From Bacillus pumilus (lineage in GTDB: Bacteria; Bacillota; Bacilli; Bacillales; Bacillaceae): 64,000 nt of DNA. Location: assembly GCA_001938995.1 (NCBI GenBank), contig MKZN01000002.1, positions 310,001 through 374,000 on the forward strand, given 5' to 3'. Each line of letters begins with the position of its first letter. Within the stretch, counting starts at the first letter, position 1. Shown piece by piece: positions 34,471 to 43,063 of this stretch. Both the position numbers and the translations under genes were made by a program. The notes beneath the pieces were generated by a model. It did not search any database, had not been told where the DNA came from, and saw only the letters and a program-made list of their open reading frames with translations.

Positions 34471-35409
34471 TCAATTTAATAAGGCATCTCCAGTTTGTTC
34501 ATCTGTAATTAATACATGAATGAGTCCGCCTTCTAATACAGCTCGAATCGCTTCAATTTTCTCTTCTCCTCCGGCAACACCAATGACAAGTGGGATTTCT
34601 TTTAGCTTTTGTGGGCTAATCCCCATCACCCTGTCGTTCCATGGATGAGGATAGACTTGTCCATTATGATCGATAAAATTATAGCAAATGTCACCAGCCA
34701 CATCTTCCGCTTGGAGTATGTCTTCCTCACCGCTTGTCATGTAGGATTTCACCATTGTCGAATGCTGCGGGACTCCGCCAATACCAACTACAGCGATATT
34801 TGATCTTTCTCCTAGTTCAATGACCTTTTGGATGGATGGCTGTCTTATGAGCACTTCCTTCCCCTCTTTTGTATCAAGCATAACAGGGACATGTAAAAAT
34901 TCACATTTTGATTTAAGCGCTTCTGCACATCTCCCCACAATGTAATTGGCATGGATATCAACATCTTCATTCCCGACACCTCCGACAAGCGGAACAAATG
35001 TCACGGAGGGAAAGTGCTGCACGGAGGTCATTGCTTTTGCCATTTCATGCAAAGTTGTCCCTGATGAAAAGCCGATCACCTGACCATCTTTTATAACCTT
35101 TAATAAAAATCCCGCAGCCGCAGCACCAATTCGGTTTTTCGTCGCTTCTTGACTAAGTGATTCAACACAAACGACTTCTCGCAACCCAAATTTCCGCTCT
35201 ATTTTTCTTTCTAATGACCCATATTGTTGATTGACTTCATCATGAATAATGATTTCCACGATTCCTGCTTCACGTGCTTTTGCCAAATACTTTGAAATAA
35301 GTGACCGGCTAACGCCTACCGCTTCTGCAATTGTAGATTGCGTGGCGCCTTCTTCATAATACATATGCGCAACCTTAATGAGCAGCCTTCTTTCATCATG
35401 GAATGTCAT
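34471..35409 (-). CDS. SorC/DeoR-type transcriptional regulator of the PTS operon
   Basis: A 312-residue regulator with an N-terminal helix-turn-helix (about 18-52; GATQSTIAEAVGVSRSLISKYLAKAREAGIV, shown in part by STIAEAVGVSRSLISKYLA) and a C-terminal sugar-phosphate-binding domain of the SorC/CggR type (about 65-312; GFSSGTTLHEMAKAM, VPLVGGVGNEDVD, GVAGGEEKIEAI). The effector is likely the phosphorylated polyol or a product. Two copies of the shared operator lie over its own transcription start, so autoregulation is expected. GAAAGAAGGG precedes the ATG. Confidence 0.88.
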   Translation of the reverse strand: MTFHDERRLLIKVAHMYYEEGATQSTIAEAVGVSRSLISKYLAKAREAGIVEIIIHDEVNQQYGSLERKIERKFGLREVVCVESLSQEATKNRIGAAAAGFLLKVIKDGQVIGFSSGTTLHEMAKAMTSVQHFPSVTFVPLVGGVGNEDVDIHANYIVGRCAEALKSKCEFLHVPVMLDTKEGKEVLIRQPSIQKVIELGERSNIAVVGIGGVPQHSTMVKSYMTSGEEDILQAEDVAGDICYNFIDHNGQVYPHPWNDRVMGISPQKLKEIPLVIGVAGGEEKIEAIRAVLEGGLIHVLITDEQTGDALLN

Positions 35410-35439
35410 AATAACCCTTCTTTCCGCTTATGTGTCCCC

Positions 35440-35470
35440 TAACAAATGATATCAAAAATAACATATGTTA
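35440..35470 (-). promoter_or_regulatory. Operator pair upstream of the SorC-type regulator gene
   Basis: TAACAAATGATA (35440-35451) and TAACATATGTTA (35459-35470) repeat the motif found upstream of the PTS operon. Their centres are 19 bases apart, the same as in that array. The upper site overlaps the predicted start of transcription. Confidence 0.72.
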
Positions 35471-35475
35471 AAAAC

Positions 35476-35504
35476 AGATTAAATGAAAAAAATAACAGAG
35501 TCAA
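35476..35504 (-). promoter_or_regulatory. Probable promoter of the SorC-type regulator gene
   Basis: -35 TTGACT (35499-35504), 17-base spacer, weak -10 TAATCT (35476-35481), directly upstream of the operator pair. Confidence 0.5.
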
Positions 35505-35532
35505 CATGACACATGAGTTCTCTTATGAAGAA

Positions 35533-35562
35533 TGAAAAAGCCCCAGCTAAACTGGCGGCTTT
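35533..35562 (-). terminator. Terminator of sigG
   Basis: An imperfect stem AAAGCC-CCAG / CTGG-CGGCTTT (35537-35562) with a U-run on the minus strand. The sigG stop codon lies inside it. Confidence 0.75.
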
Positions 35563-36340
35563 AATAAATGTTTTTATTCATTTGTTTGATGGCAGCTTTT
35601 TCGAGCCTTGATACTTGCGCTTGAGAAATCCCAATTTCCTCCGCTACTTCCATTTGCGTTTTTCCTTGGAAGAATCGCTTGCGAAGAATCATTTTTTCTC
35701 GATCGTTCAATCTGCGCATGCCTTCTTTTAAGGCCAGCTCTTCCACCCATTGTGTGTCTTTGTTTCGATCATCACTAATTTGATCCATCACATAGATCGG
35801 ATCTCCTCCGTCATTATAGATCGGTTCAAACAAAGAGACAGGATCTTGAATCGCATCTAGGGCAAAGACAATTTCCTCATGAGGCACTTCCAGCACTTTG
35901 GCAATGTCTTCAGCCGATGGCTCCTTGCTTGTCTCACTAATTAGTCTCTCACGGACTTGAAGTGCTTTGTAGGCAATATCTCTCAGTGAACGAGACACCC
36001 GAATCGGGTTGTTATCACGCAAGTATCGACGGATTTCTCCTATGATCATAGGAACCGCATAAGTTGAAAATCTGACATTGTGGCTTAAATCAAAATTATC
36101 AATTGATTTCATTAATCCAATACAGCCTACTTGGAAGAGATCATCAACATACTCGCCTCTGTTGTTAAAACGCTGAATCACACTTAAAACCAACCGCAAA
36201 TTGCCATTGACTAGCTTTTCTCTCGCTGTATCGTCACCCTCATCCTGCAACTGTCTAAACAATTTTCTCATCTCTTCGTTTTTTAGAACAGGCAGTTTAG
36301 AGGTGTCGACTCCGCAGATTTCCACTTTATTTCTGGACAC
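35561..36340 (-). CDS. sigG: Late forespore sigma factor SigG
   Basis: A 259-residue sigma-70 family factor nearly identical over its length to B. subtilis sigma-G, which directs forespore genes after engulfment. Region 2 (LRLVLSVIQRFNNRGEYVDDLFQVGCIGLMKSI) and region 4 (EKMILRKRFFQGKTQMEVAEEIGISQAQVSRLEK) are clear. The N-terminal MSRNKVEICGVDTSKLPVL, tied to anti-sigma binding, is kept. It lies downstream of sigE with its own promoter. Confidence 0.96.
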   Translation of the reverse strand: MSRNKVEICGVDTSKLPVLKNEEMRKLFRQLQDEGDDTAREKLVNGNLRLVLSVIQRFNNRGEYVDDLFQVGCIGLMKSIDNFDLSHNVRFSTYAVPMIIGEIRRYLRDNNPIRVSRSLRDIAYKALQVRERLISETSKEPSAEDIAKVLEVPHEEIVFALDAIQDPVSLFEPIYNDGGDPIYVMDQISDDRNKDTQWVEELALKEGMRRLNDREKMILRKRFFQGKTQMEVAEEIGISQAQVSRLEKAAIKQMNKNIY

Positions 36341-36376
36341 TTTTTTCCCTCCCTACAGGAGCTGTTGTACAAAGTT

Positions 36377-36405
36377 CAGTATCTCCTTGGGTTGGAAAAA
36401 TATGC
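36377..36405 (-). promoter_or_regulatory. Forespore-type (sigma-F/sigma-G) promoter of sigG
   Basis: GCATA (36401-36405) and GATACTG (36377-36383) are 17 bases apart. This resembles sigma-G sites (GMATR...CATNNTA). The overlapping GGAGATACTG resembles the sigma-F -10, though 14 bases from GCATA is short for it. B. subtilis sigG is first read by sigma-F and then by sigma-G. Confidence 0.5.
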
Positions 36406-36429
36406 ACGAGCTCTGTAGAGAAACATGTG

Positions 36430-36453
36430 AAAAAAGGGTCAGTCCTTTGACCG
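36430..36453 (-). terminator. Weak terminator between sigE and sigG
   Basis: A 5-bp stem GGTCA/TGACC (36437-36441 with 36448-36452) followed by CTTTTTTC on the minus strand. Weak, so some read-through into sigG is likely, as known in B. subtilis. Confidence 0.45.
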
Positions 36454-36480
36454 CGTAGGGACAGGGCTTTTCAAAAAATT

Positions 36481-37200
36481 TTAGACCATTTTATTAAATT
36501 CTTTTTGTAATCGTTTAATAATTCTTTTTTCAAGCCTTGAAATATAAGACTGAGAAATACCTAGCATGTCAGCAACATCTTTTTGGGTTTTTTCTTCACC
36601 GCCAACTAAGCCAAACCGCAGTTCCATGATTTGTTTCTCCCGATCATTTAATTGTTCTAGGGCTTTTTTTAGTAATTTTTTATCTACATTTGCTTCGATA
36701 TCCCGGGTGATAATATCATCATCTGTTCCAAGTACGTCTGATAGTAATAGTTCATTCCCATCCCAATCAATATTGAGCGGTTCATCAAACGACACTTCTG
36801 AACGGATTTTATTATTCCGGCGCAAATACATCAAAATTTCATTTTCAATACATCTAGAAGCATATGTCGCAAGTTTGATCTTTTTCTCTGGATTAAATGT
36901 ATTCACCGCTTTGATGAGCCCTATGGTGCCTATACTGATTAAATCCTCAATATTAATACCCGTGTTTTCAAATTTCCTCGCAATATAGACCACTAAACGT
37001 AAATTTCTTTCAATGAGAATAGCTCTTGCTGTTTGGTCTCCATTCGGTAATTTGACAAGCAACTCTTGTTCTTCATCCTTAGATAACGGGGGCGGCAGTG
37101 CCTCACTTCCACCAATATAATAAATTTCATCACTTTTTAGCCCTAGCTTCATGAGGAGTTTATACCAGTAGTAAGTGAGTTTAAATTTTAATTTTTTCAT
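36481..37200 (-). CDS. sigE: Mother-cell sigma factor pro-sigma-E
   Basis: A 239-residue proprotein, the same length as B. subtilis pro-sigma-E. The first about 27 residues ([20 protein letters not shown]...) are the amphipathic pro-sequence removed by SpoIIGA. Region 2 ([34 protein letters not shown]) and region 4 ([21 protein letters not shown]) follow. The ATG at 37200 comes after GAAGGGAGAAG; the 24-base extension to 37224 overlaps that site. Confidence 0.96.
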   Translation of the reverse strand: MKKLKFKLTYYWYKLLMKLGLKSDEIYYIGGSEALPPPLSKDEEQELLVKLPNGDQTARAILIERNLRLVVYIARKFENTGINIEDLISIGTIGLIKAVNTFNPEKKIKLATYASRCIENEILMYLRRNNKIRSEVSFDEPLNIDWDGNELLLSDVLGTDDDIITRDIEANVDKKLLKKALEQLNDREKQIMELRFGLVGGEEKTQKDVADMLGISQSYISRLEKRIIKRLQKEFNKMV

Positions 37201-37258
37201 CTTCTTCTCCCTTCTAAATATCAAGTTGACCTCGTAAGATAAAAGACGTCACCCAAAA

Positions 37259-38188
37259 CTACGACACACCTTGTACGATCTTCCCGTCTAACATGTCTGG
37301 ATGAATGATAGATTGAAATTCCTGATCTGTTGATAAACCACTTAAGCTCATGCCAACAAAGCATTTTGATGGTTGGATCATATGCGTTTTTGAATAAATC
37401 ACGACCGTATCAGGCTTCAGGCATAGGAGAAAGCCGTGATCATGACCGACAGCACGATATGGAACAAGTCGTAAACGATCAAGAAGCGGAAAACAGTCAT
37501 CAAGCTTCTGCATCACCTCAACAGGGTGGTGCTGTTTCATCAGCTCTACAAAAGATTCCCCGCAAATTGACGTCAGCTGGTCTAGCTGAACAATCATCAC
37601 AGGAGTTTTCGTCATAGGATCATACAGCTGATTACCTGAATCAACGAGTCCCTTGAGGCGGATCGTCTCCCCGTTGATGTGTAATTCAACTAGTACTTGT
37701 TCATCAAACCGTCTTTTCTTCGCGCCCACCTCTCCTAAACGTTTCTTTGAAAACAGCCACATGGCCGGAAAGCCAGTTAAGACAAATAGCCAGCTAATGG
37801 GATCACCAAATCCATTATGTTGTGAAATCAATAGTCCATCTTGAATGACCGTATTCGTTTGCAAAAACGAATGAACGCCAATCATGCCTCCTCCCATCAA
37901 AAATGTCACAAAGTAAAAAGCAAATAGGTTTTGAAAAAAGGAACGAAATCGCTGAAAACCAAATGTGGCAAGCACGATCAAGACAGAAAATAGCAGTTTG
38001 CCTAAAGGATGCGACACAAACATTGCAAATGGAGTAAAGAGAAAGAGTACAATGCTTGATCCAATCAGAGCCCCTAACATATATCGCCTTTTTTTCACTT
38101 GTCGTTTGAGAATAAATGCAGTGAGTAAGAGCAGCAATAGATCAAAACAAAAGTTTAACAGCCAAATCACATCTAAATAAATGACCAC
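37259..38188 (-). CDS. spoIIGA: Sporulation sigma-E factor-processing peptidase SpoIIGA
   Basis: A 309-residue membrane protease with five N-terminal hydrophobic segments (about 3-150) and a cytosolic aspartyl-protease domain with Asp183 in GLVDSGNQLYDP. It cuts the pro-sequence of sigma-E when activated by SpoIIR from the forespore. The start is GTG with GGAG 6 bases upstream. It forms the spoIIG operon with sigE, 58 bases downstream. Confidence 0.95.
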   Translation of the reverse strand: MVIYLDVIWLLNFCFDLLLLLLTAFILKRQVKKRRYMLGALIGSSIVLFLFTPFAMFVSHPLGKLLFSVLIVLATFGFQRFRSFFQNLFAFYFVTFLMGGGMIGVHSFLQTNTVIQDGLLISQHNGFGDPISWLFVLTGFPAMWLFSKKRLGEVGAKKRRFDEQVLVELHINGETIRLKGLVDSGNQLYDPMTKTPVMIVQLDQLTSICGESFVELMKQHHPVEVMQKLDDCFPLLDRLRLVPYRAVGHDHGFLLCLKPDTVVIYSKTHMIQPSKCFVGMSLSGLSTDQEFQSIIHPDMLDGKIVQGVS

Positions 38189-38247
38189 CTTCTGCTCCTT
38201 TCATCTGAAACAAAGAATCAAAAGCAGTACTTGCACTTGTTTGTACC

Positions 38248-38281
38248 AGTATAAAACAGTCATCAGAAGGAAGTCTGTCAA
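38248..38281 (-). promoter_or_regulatory. spoIIG promoter with 22-base spacer
   Basis: Consensus -35 TTGACA (38276-38281) and -10 TATACT (38248-38253) are 22 bases apart. This over-long spacer is the hallmark of the B. subtilis spoIIG promoter, a sigma-A promoter that needs Spo0A~P. Confidence 0.8.
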
Positions 38282-38325
38282 TTCTTGTTAGCGACGATAG
38301 AGAACTTTTGGTGGATTGTTATTGT

Positions 38326-38336
38326 TTTTGTCGAGG
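38326..38336. promoter_or_regulatory. Spo0A box upstream of the spoIIG promoter
   Basis: TTTTGTCGAGG closely resembles the 0A box (TTTGTCGAA). It lies about 45 bases upstream of the -35, where Spo0A sites occur in spoIIG. A second, weaker site may overlap the -35. Confidence 0.55.
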
Positions 38337-38397
38337 ATTGAGAGGGAGATAGAGGGGAGCCGTGTTTAGGACAAGTTCTATTTGAATCGGTTGAAAA

Positions 38398-38429
38398 AAA
38401 AGACACGCTCCATCAATCGGAGCCGTGCC
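38398..38429 (-). terminator. Terminator of bpr
   Basis: A 10-bp stem (38402-38411 with 38419-38429, one bulge) is followed on the minus strand by a run of eight U. Confidence 0.85.
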
Positions 38430-38440
38430 TTTTATTCATA

Positions 38441-41400
38441 TTAGTTATTCACATTGATGTACAATGTTCCTGCCGCCTTTTGTCTTGTGACATTTCCATA
38501 CTCATCTCGAACAATGACTTCGATCACCGCTCCTTTTGCGTATGCATTAGATGTAGCCGTCCAGTAGCCTTCATATGTTCCCTTTGCAACTTCACGCAGT
38601 GGTAGCTCTGTTGTGTTTTGAAGCGTTGATCTCGCATTCGTGAGCGGCATGTGGATCACATAAGTTGCATCTAGCTTTTCACTGCTTTTCAATGAAATCT
38701 TCACCGATTCACCTGCTGATAGATGAACATCGGTTGATGGGGTTAGCTCAGAAATGTTAGGTGCATCATATTGAACATCAATGTCGACTGTTTTTGTCGT
38801 TTTGTTTCCTGCCAAATCCTTCGCTATGACTTTCACTTTATTTTTTCCATTTTCAAGAAGCACTCTTGCAGAGTACTTGCCTTCTTTCACAGTGGCTTTC
38901 TTTCCATTAACTGTGACCTGACCAAGGTGATCATCTGCTACCTTCCCTTCTACAGTGAGTGTTTCTTTATTGGATTTTTCACCTTTTTTCGGTGTGTCAA
39001 TGGTCAAGGTTGGTGCGGTTTGATCAATGGTGACCTTTACGGGCTTAGATGGTTTCGTTGAGCCCTTTTCAGATACTGTGGCTGCTGTGAACACATGCTT
39101 ACCACTTGAAACAGTAATGCGTTCTTTGAATATCCCTGATGGATCTGCTTTGACTCTCGCCACCTCTTGATTGTTTTGATAAATGGCCACGTCGAGTTTA
39201 GGAGAGGCCGTTCCTTCAATCTCTAATTCACCTTTATTAGTGATTGTGTCTGGCTGTGGAGATGTGATTTTTGGCACATCTGCCTCATAGTTCACGAGGG
39301 CACGAATCATATAATTTCCCTCTTCTTTCGGCGAAGGAGAAAAAACACCACTTGTGAACTGCCAGCTTCTTTGTGCATTTGGTCCATTTTCATCCGTTGC
39401 AAGCCCTGGTGATTCAGTATTTTTTTTCGTTTGGATGTAGACAAGATAGAAATCCCCATCCACGGTTATCGTTTGGTCTTCTAAGTCGACCTTTGTCCAT
39501 TCCCCATTGCGAAGTGCATTTGCTTTTAATGGGCCTGCAAGTTTCTCACCTGGGGCACCGTTTTTTCCAGTAGCGTCGTAAACCTCAACGACAAATTCAT
39601 CACCGCCAGGTGCCGGCCAATCCGATGTCCAAAAGCGGAAAAGACCGCCGGTGACTTGTGCTTGTTTCTTTCCTTTTTCTAATGAAAATTTCACAGCCCA
39701 GCCATTGCCCGGATCGTAGAAAGCTTGCGCATTTTCAGCCGTCCCGTCATCGTAGCCAATTTCACCAGCAAAACCAACAAATGGCTCAAGCTGAATCGAT
39801 TTTTCCAGCGGTTTTTCTGTCACATCCGCCGTAAATGAATAGCCTTTAAATCCTTTTGCAAATACTTTGACTGTATAAACGCCGCTAAGTGCTTCTAGTG
39901 AGAACTCACCTGCACCATTTGATGTGACCGGCTCAACCTTGGCGTCTTCTACAAGATAAACGGTGGCATCCTTCACTTTCTCTCCAGTGGATTCGTTGAC
40001 AACAGTGCCAGATATTGTTCGTTTCTCCAATGGTTTCAAGGAAAAATTGGCCTCTACATTTTCTTTTGATGAAATACTGACTTTTTGCGTGCGTGACTCA
40101 AATCCATAGGCTTCAGCTTTTAATGTCCATTCCCCTGCTCCATGAGACAGACTGTATCTTCCCGTTGCTTCATCTGTGTATACTGATTTACCCGTTTCAA
40201 GAACACTCATTTGCGCCTTCATAGGCAAGGCTTGAATTTTAGGCGCATTCAAGCTTTGATCCTGCGCTATTTGCACATGTTTTTCTTTCACTTTAGCAGG
40301 TTTTGCTCGTTTCGGATTTACTGTTTTTTTATTGTGCGTAACGTCCTTTTCCTCTTTCACGATTCCTAGTTGTTTCTTCATTTTTTGAGGGAGTGCCTCA
40401 TCAGTTATCTTCACGTCATCTAAATAAAAGCCGTCTTTTGTGACACTGCCATCTGTTCTTAGCTGAAAGATCACCCGCACTTTTTGACCTTTATAAGCGG
40501 TTAAATCAATTTCACCTGGTGTCCATGCACTTGTTTTCCCAGTAAATGCTGCTACTTGAACCGCTTCTTCCCCCTCAGGCTCCACATAGACATGAACATA
40601 GTCATAGTTCTTTTCAAGATCATGCCAATATTGATATTGTAAAAATAATGATCCTGAATCTGGGACAGCGATCATCGGCATTGAAAGGTTGGCATCGGTC
40701 TGGTTATCATAAAGACTATCTAGGTTTGTCGCATAAACCCGTTCACCAGAAAATGCTTCTTTCGGTCCTGTTGTTAGAGTGCCCCATTGCCATGGATCCT
40801 TCGTTCCACCGCTAAACCATCCACTCGGCCATGCTTCAAAATTTTGCGAATAGCCTAAGGCAACCGATGTTTTAATTGGGAGGGTATATGGATCTGATGA
40901 CACTTCATTTTCTCCAAAATCCTTTACGATCCAGCGATACGTCAGCTTCTTTCCTTCCACCTCAGGAAGCTGAACGACATACGTTCCTTTCAGATGATGT
41001 CCATCCATTCGATTTGCTTTTAACGTCTCCCAATCACCTTGATCCACTTGATAGGATAAGGAAACATTCGTCACAGCTACGTTATCTTCAGCTGTCAGAC
41101 TGAGAGGTGTTGGGGTAGAGGCAAATATTTCGTTTGGTCCTTTGTGTGAAAAAACAGGCGGCTCTTTGTCTTCCCCCTCTCTGGTCACTTGACCTTCTAT
41201 CGTGCCAATTCCGTCTGTTACTGCTGTGATAGCTTCCCTTGCATCAACTAGCCCTGCCCCATATCCGTTATTAGGTGATTCAGGGAATTGTTTATCTGTC
41301 AGCGGCTTTGCTGTATCCACTAAAATAGTTTCAATCTCTTCAACAGAAAGATCTGATTGGACTTGCCGAAGAAGTGCAGCAACGGCTGAAACATGTGGAC

Positions 41401-42760
41401 CTGCCATCGAAGTACCGTTCCACCCATCTTCATACCCTTTTCCCGGGATCGAAGAACGAATATTGACACCTGGGGCAGCAATATCAGGTTTCATTACACC
41501 ATATGGTGATGGTCCTTGAAGAGAAAACGACCCTAACTTGTTATCCTGATCTGTTGCACCCGTAGCAAAAGCTTCTTGGTAATTCGACGGATTTGAAATG
41601 GATCCTTCGCCTCCAGGATTAAACAAATCGGTATTCCCTGCTGAAAACTCCGGAAAAATATCCGCTGCTCTCCATGCATTCACCACATCTTTGTACCAAT
41701 CATCAAGACCAGGCCCACCGCCCCAAGAATTATTCACAACATCTGGCGCCTTTTCTGGGTGAGGCGTTCCGTTTTCATCCTTCGGTGCTATGATCCATTC
41801 ACCTGCATCTAATAGATCAGCATCTGATCCCCCATCTTCTGAGAAAGCTTTCACTGCAATCCATTTTGCTCCTGGCGCCACCCCGATTTGATTCGACCCA
41901 TCTGGTTCAGAACCAACCATCGTTCCGGTGACATGAGTTCCATGTTCTAAGTCATCATAAGGTACGTTGGAACCTGTCGTTGCGTCGTACCAGTTGAAGG
42001 CATGATCAGGTTCATTCGGTTTGCTTGGATCAAAACCACGATATTTTTCTTTTAAAGCGGGGTGCTCCCATTCCACACCTGTGTCAATACTAGCAACGAC
42101 AGTACCAGTTCCGTCATAGCCTAACCCCCACGCTTCTGGAGCATGAACTTGCGAGATATTCCATTCTATGCCATTTACTGCTTTCATCTGTTTTTTCTGA
42201 TCAGACTGTTTTAAATCGACCGGACGATGAATATGACGTGTTTCATTTGGCAGCACTTGAGCTACTTCTGGAAAGGCAGCTACCTTTTCCATGACTTCTT
42301 TTGTTCCCGTCACAGCTAAACCGTTTACAATATAGTACGAATGAATATCTTTCACTCGCTTTTTCTTTTTTTCCTTTTGTAAATAGGTCAAGAGCGCTTG
42401 TTGCGTGTCCTTCGCCGTTGCTCTTAACTCAGAAACAACTGCCGATCGCTTTGTGTACTGCATATGAGCAGCGGTAAGTTTTTTCTTTTTAGCTTTTGAC
42501 ACAGCCTCTTTTGCTACTTTTTGTGTATTTGTCTGTTTTTTCATTTTCACTAAGAAGGTGACTTTATCTTCCTGTTGAAACTGTTTCATTAATCTAGTTG
42601 ATATCTTTGCTTTCGTTGTTTTAGGCGAAACTGCCTCCTCATGATACGAGGTAGAAGTCGATTTTGCTTGAACCATCCCAAAGCTTGTCATAATGAAAGT
42701 ACCAATGACCAGAACACTCATGAAACGATAGACGGTTGTTTTACGGAACCTCAATTTCAA
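38441..42760 (-). CDS. bpr: Bacillopeptidase F, large secreted serine protease
   Basis: A 1439-residue extracellular subtilase. A signal peptide (1-32, ending MVQA) is followed by an inhibitor-type propeptide (about 60-180) and an S8 catalytic domain (about 200-520) with Asp226 (SIDTGVEW), His273 (HGTHVTG), Asn376 (SAGN) and Ser451 (GTSMAG). Next come a jelly-roll, MAM-like domain (about 625-795), two carboxypeptidase-regulatory-like repeats (about 890-1010), and C-terminal Ig-like domains (about 1165-1435) that may bind the cell wall. Mature enzyme is known to be trimmed at the C terminus. The start is TTG after GAGGAGGAGGGG. Place between ftsZ and spoIIGA matches B. subtilis. Confidence 0.94.
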   Translation of the reverse strand: MKLRFRKTTVYRFMSVLVIGTFIMTSFGMVQAKSTSTSYHEEAVSPKTTKAKISTRLMKQFQQEDKVTFLVKMKKQTNTQKVAKEAVSKAKKKKLTAAHMQYTKRSAVVSELRATAKDTQQALLTYLQKEKKKKRVKDIHSYYIVNGLAVTGTKEVMEKVAAFPEVAQVLPNETRHIHRPVDLKQSDQKKQMKAVNGIEWNISQVHAPEAWGLGYDGTGTVVASIDTGVEWEHPALKEKYRGFDPSKPNEPDHAFNWYDATTGSNVPYDDLEHGTHVTGTMVGSEPDGSNQIGVAPGAKWIAVKAFSEDGGSDADLLDAGEWIIAPKDENGTPHPEKAPDVVNNSWGGGPGLDDWYKDVVNAWRAADIFPEFSAGNTDLFNPGGEGSISNPSNYQEAFATGATDQDNKLGSFSLQGPSPYGVMKPDIAAPGVNIRSSIPGKGYEDGWNGTSMAGPHVSAVAALLRQVQSDLSVEEIETILVDTAKPLTDKQFPESPNNGYGAGLVDAREAITAVTDGIGTIEGQVTREGEDKEPPVFSHKGPNEIFASTPTPLSLTAEDNVAVTNVSLSYQVDQGDWETLKANRMDGHHLKGTYVVQLPEVEGKKLTYRWIVKDFGENEVSSDPYTLPIKTSVALGYSQNFEAWPSGWFSGGTKDPWQWGTLTTGPKEAFSGERVYATNLDSLYDNQTDANLSMPMIAVPDSGSLFLQYQYWHDLEKNYDYVHVYVEPEGEEAVQVAAFTGKTSAWTPGEIDLTAYKGQKVRVIFQLRTDGSVTKDGFYLDDVKITDEALPQKMKKQLGIVKEEKDVTHNKKTVNPKRAKPAKVKEKHVQIAQDQSLNAPKIQALPMKAQMSVLETGKSVYTDEATGRYSLSHGAGEWTLKAEAYGFESRTQKVSISSKENVEANFSLKPLEKRTISGTVVNESTGEKVKDATVYLVEDAKVEPVTSNGAGEFSLEALSGVYTVKVFAKGFKGYSFTADVTEKPLEKSIQLEPFVGFAGEIGYDDGTAENAQAFYDPGNGWAVKFSLEKGKKQAQVTGGLFRFWTSDWPAPGGDEFVVEVYDATGKNGAPGEKLAGPLKANALRNGEWTKVDLEDQTITVDGDFYLVYIQTKKNTESPGLATDENGPNAQRSWQFTSGVFSPSPKEEGNYMIRALVNYEADVPKITSPQPDTITNKGELEIEGTASPKLDVAIYQNNQEVARVKADPSGIFKERITVSSGKHVFTAATVSEKGSTKPSKPVKVTIDQTAPTLTIDTPKKGEKSNKETLTVEGKVADDHLGQVTVNGKKATVKEGKYSARVLLENGKNKVKVIAKDLAGNKTTKTVDIDVQYDAPNISELTPSTDVHLSAGESVKISLKSSEKLDATYVIHMPLTNARSTLQNTTELPLREVAKGTYEGYWTATSNAYAKGAVIEVIVRDEYGNVTRQKAAGTLYINVNN

Positions 42761-43026
42761 TAAAACCCCTCCTCCTCAAATGGTAAAGCAGCGTGAAGCC
42801 CTCATTCCTCTCCTTTCCATTATGCTCATGACAAGATTCATGGTGTTCTATTTAATGTAGTCAAAGAAAGTTCATCATTTTGTCGTTTTTTGTAACAGCC
42901 GTTAAAAATGATGCTTTAGACTTAGTTCACACGAGCTAAACTACATACATTGGATTGAGGTTTATCACAATTCCAAGTCTTTTATATTAGTTGAATAGCA
43001 GGTCTATTTCCTTTCGAACATCAAAA
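42761..43026 (-). other. bpr upstream region
   Basis: About 265 bases without a gene. On the minus strand there is an inverted repeat TTGGAATTG-N10-CAATCCAA (about 42945-42972) and a TTGACT near 42860 whose best partner at 17 bases (ATGAAT) is a poor -10. The promoter is therefore not assigned. Control in B. subtilis involves DegU and other transition-state regulators, which could use the repeat. Confidence 0.35.
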
Positions 43027-43052
43027 AAGCCCCTTCCAATGGAAGAGGCTTT
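43022..43052 (-). terminator. Terminator of ftsAZ
   Basis: An 11-bp stem (43027-43037 with 43041-43051, one G-U pair) and a U-run on the minus strand, 12 bases after the ftsZ stop. Confidence 0.85.
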
Positions 43053-43063
43053 GACCTATTCAA

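Noticed and set aside
37330-37617. 95-codon plus-strand frame opposite spoIIGA
   Set aside because: Overlaps the SpoIIGA protease domain; rich in Ser, Gln and His with no domain.
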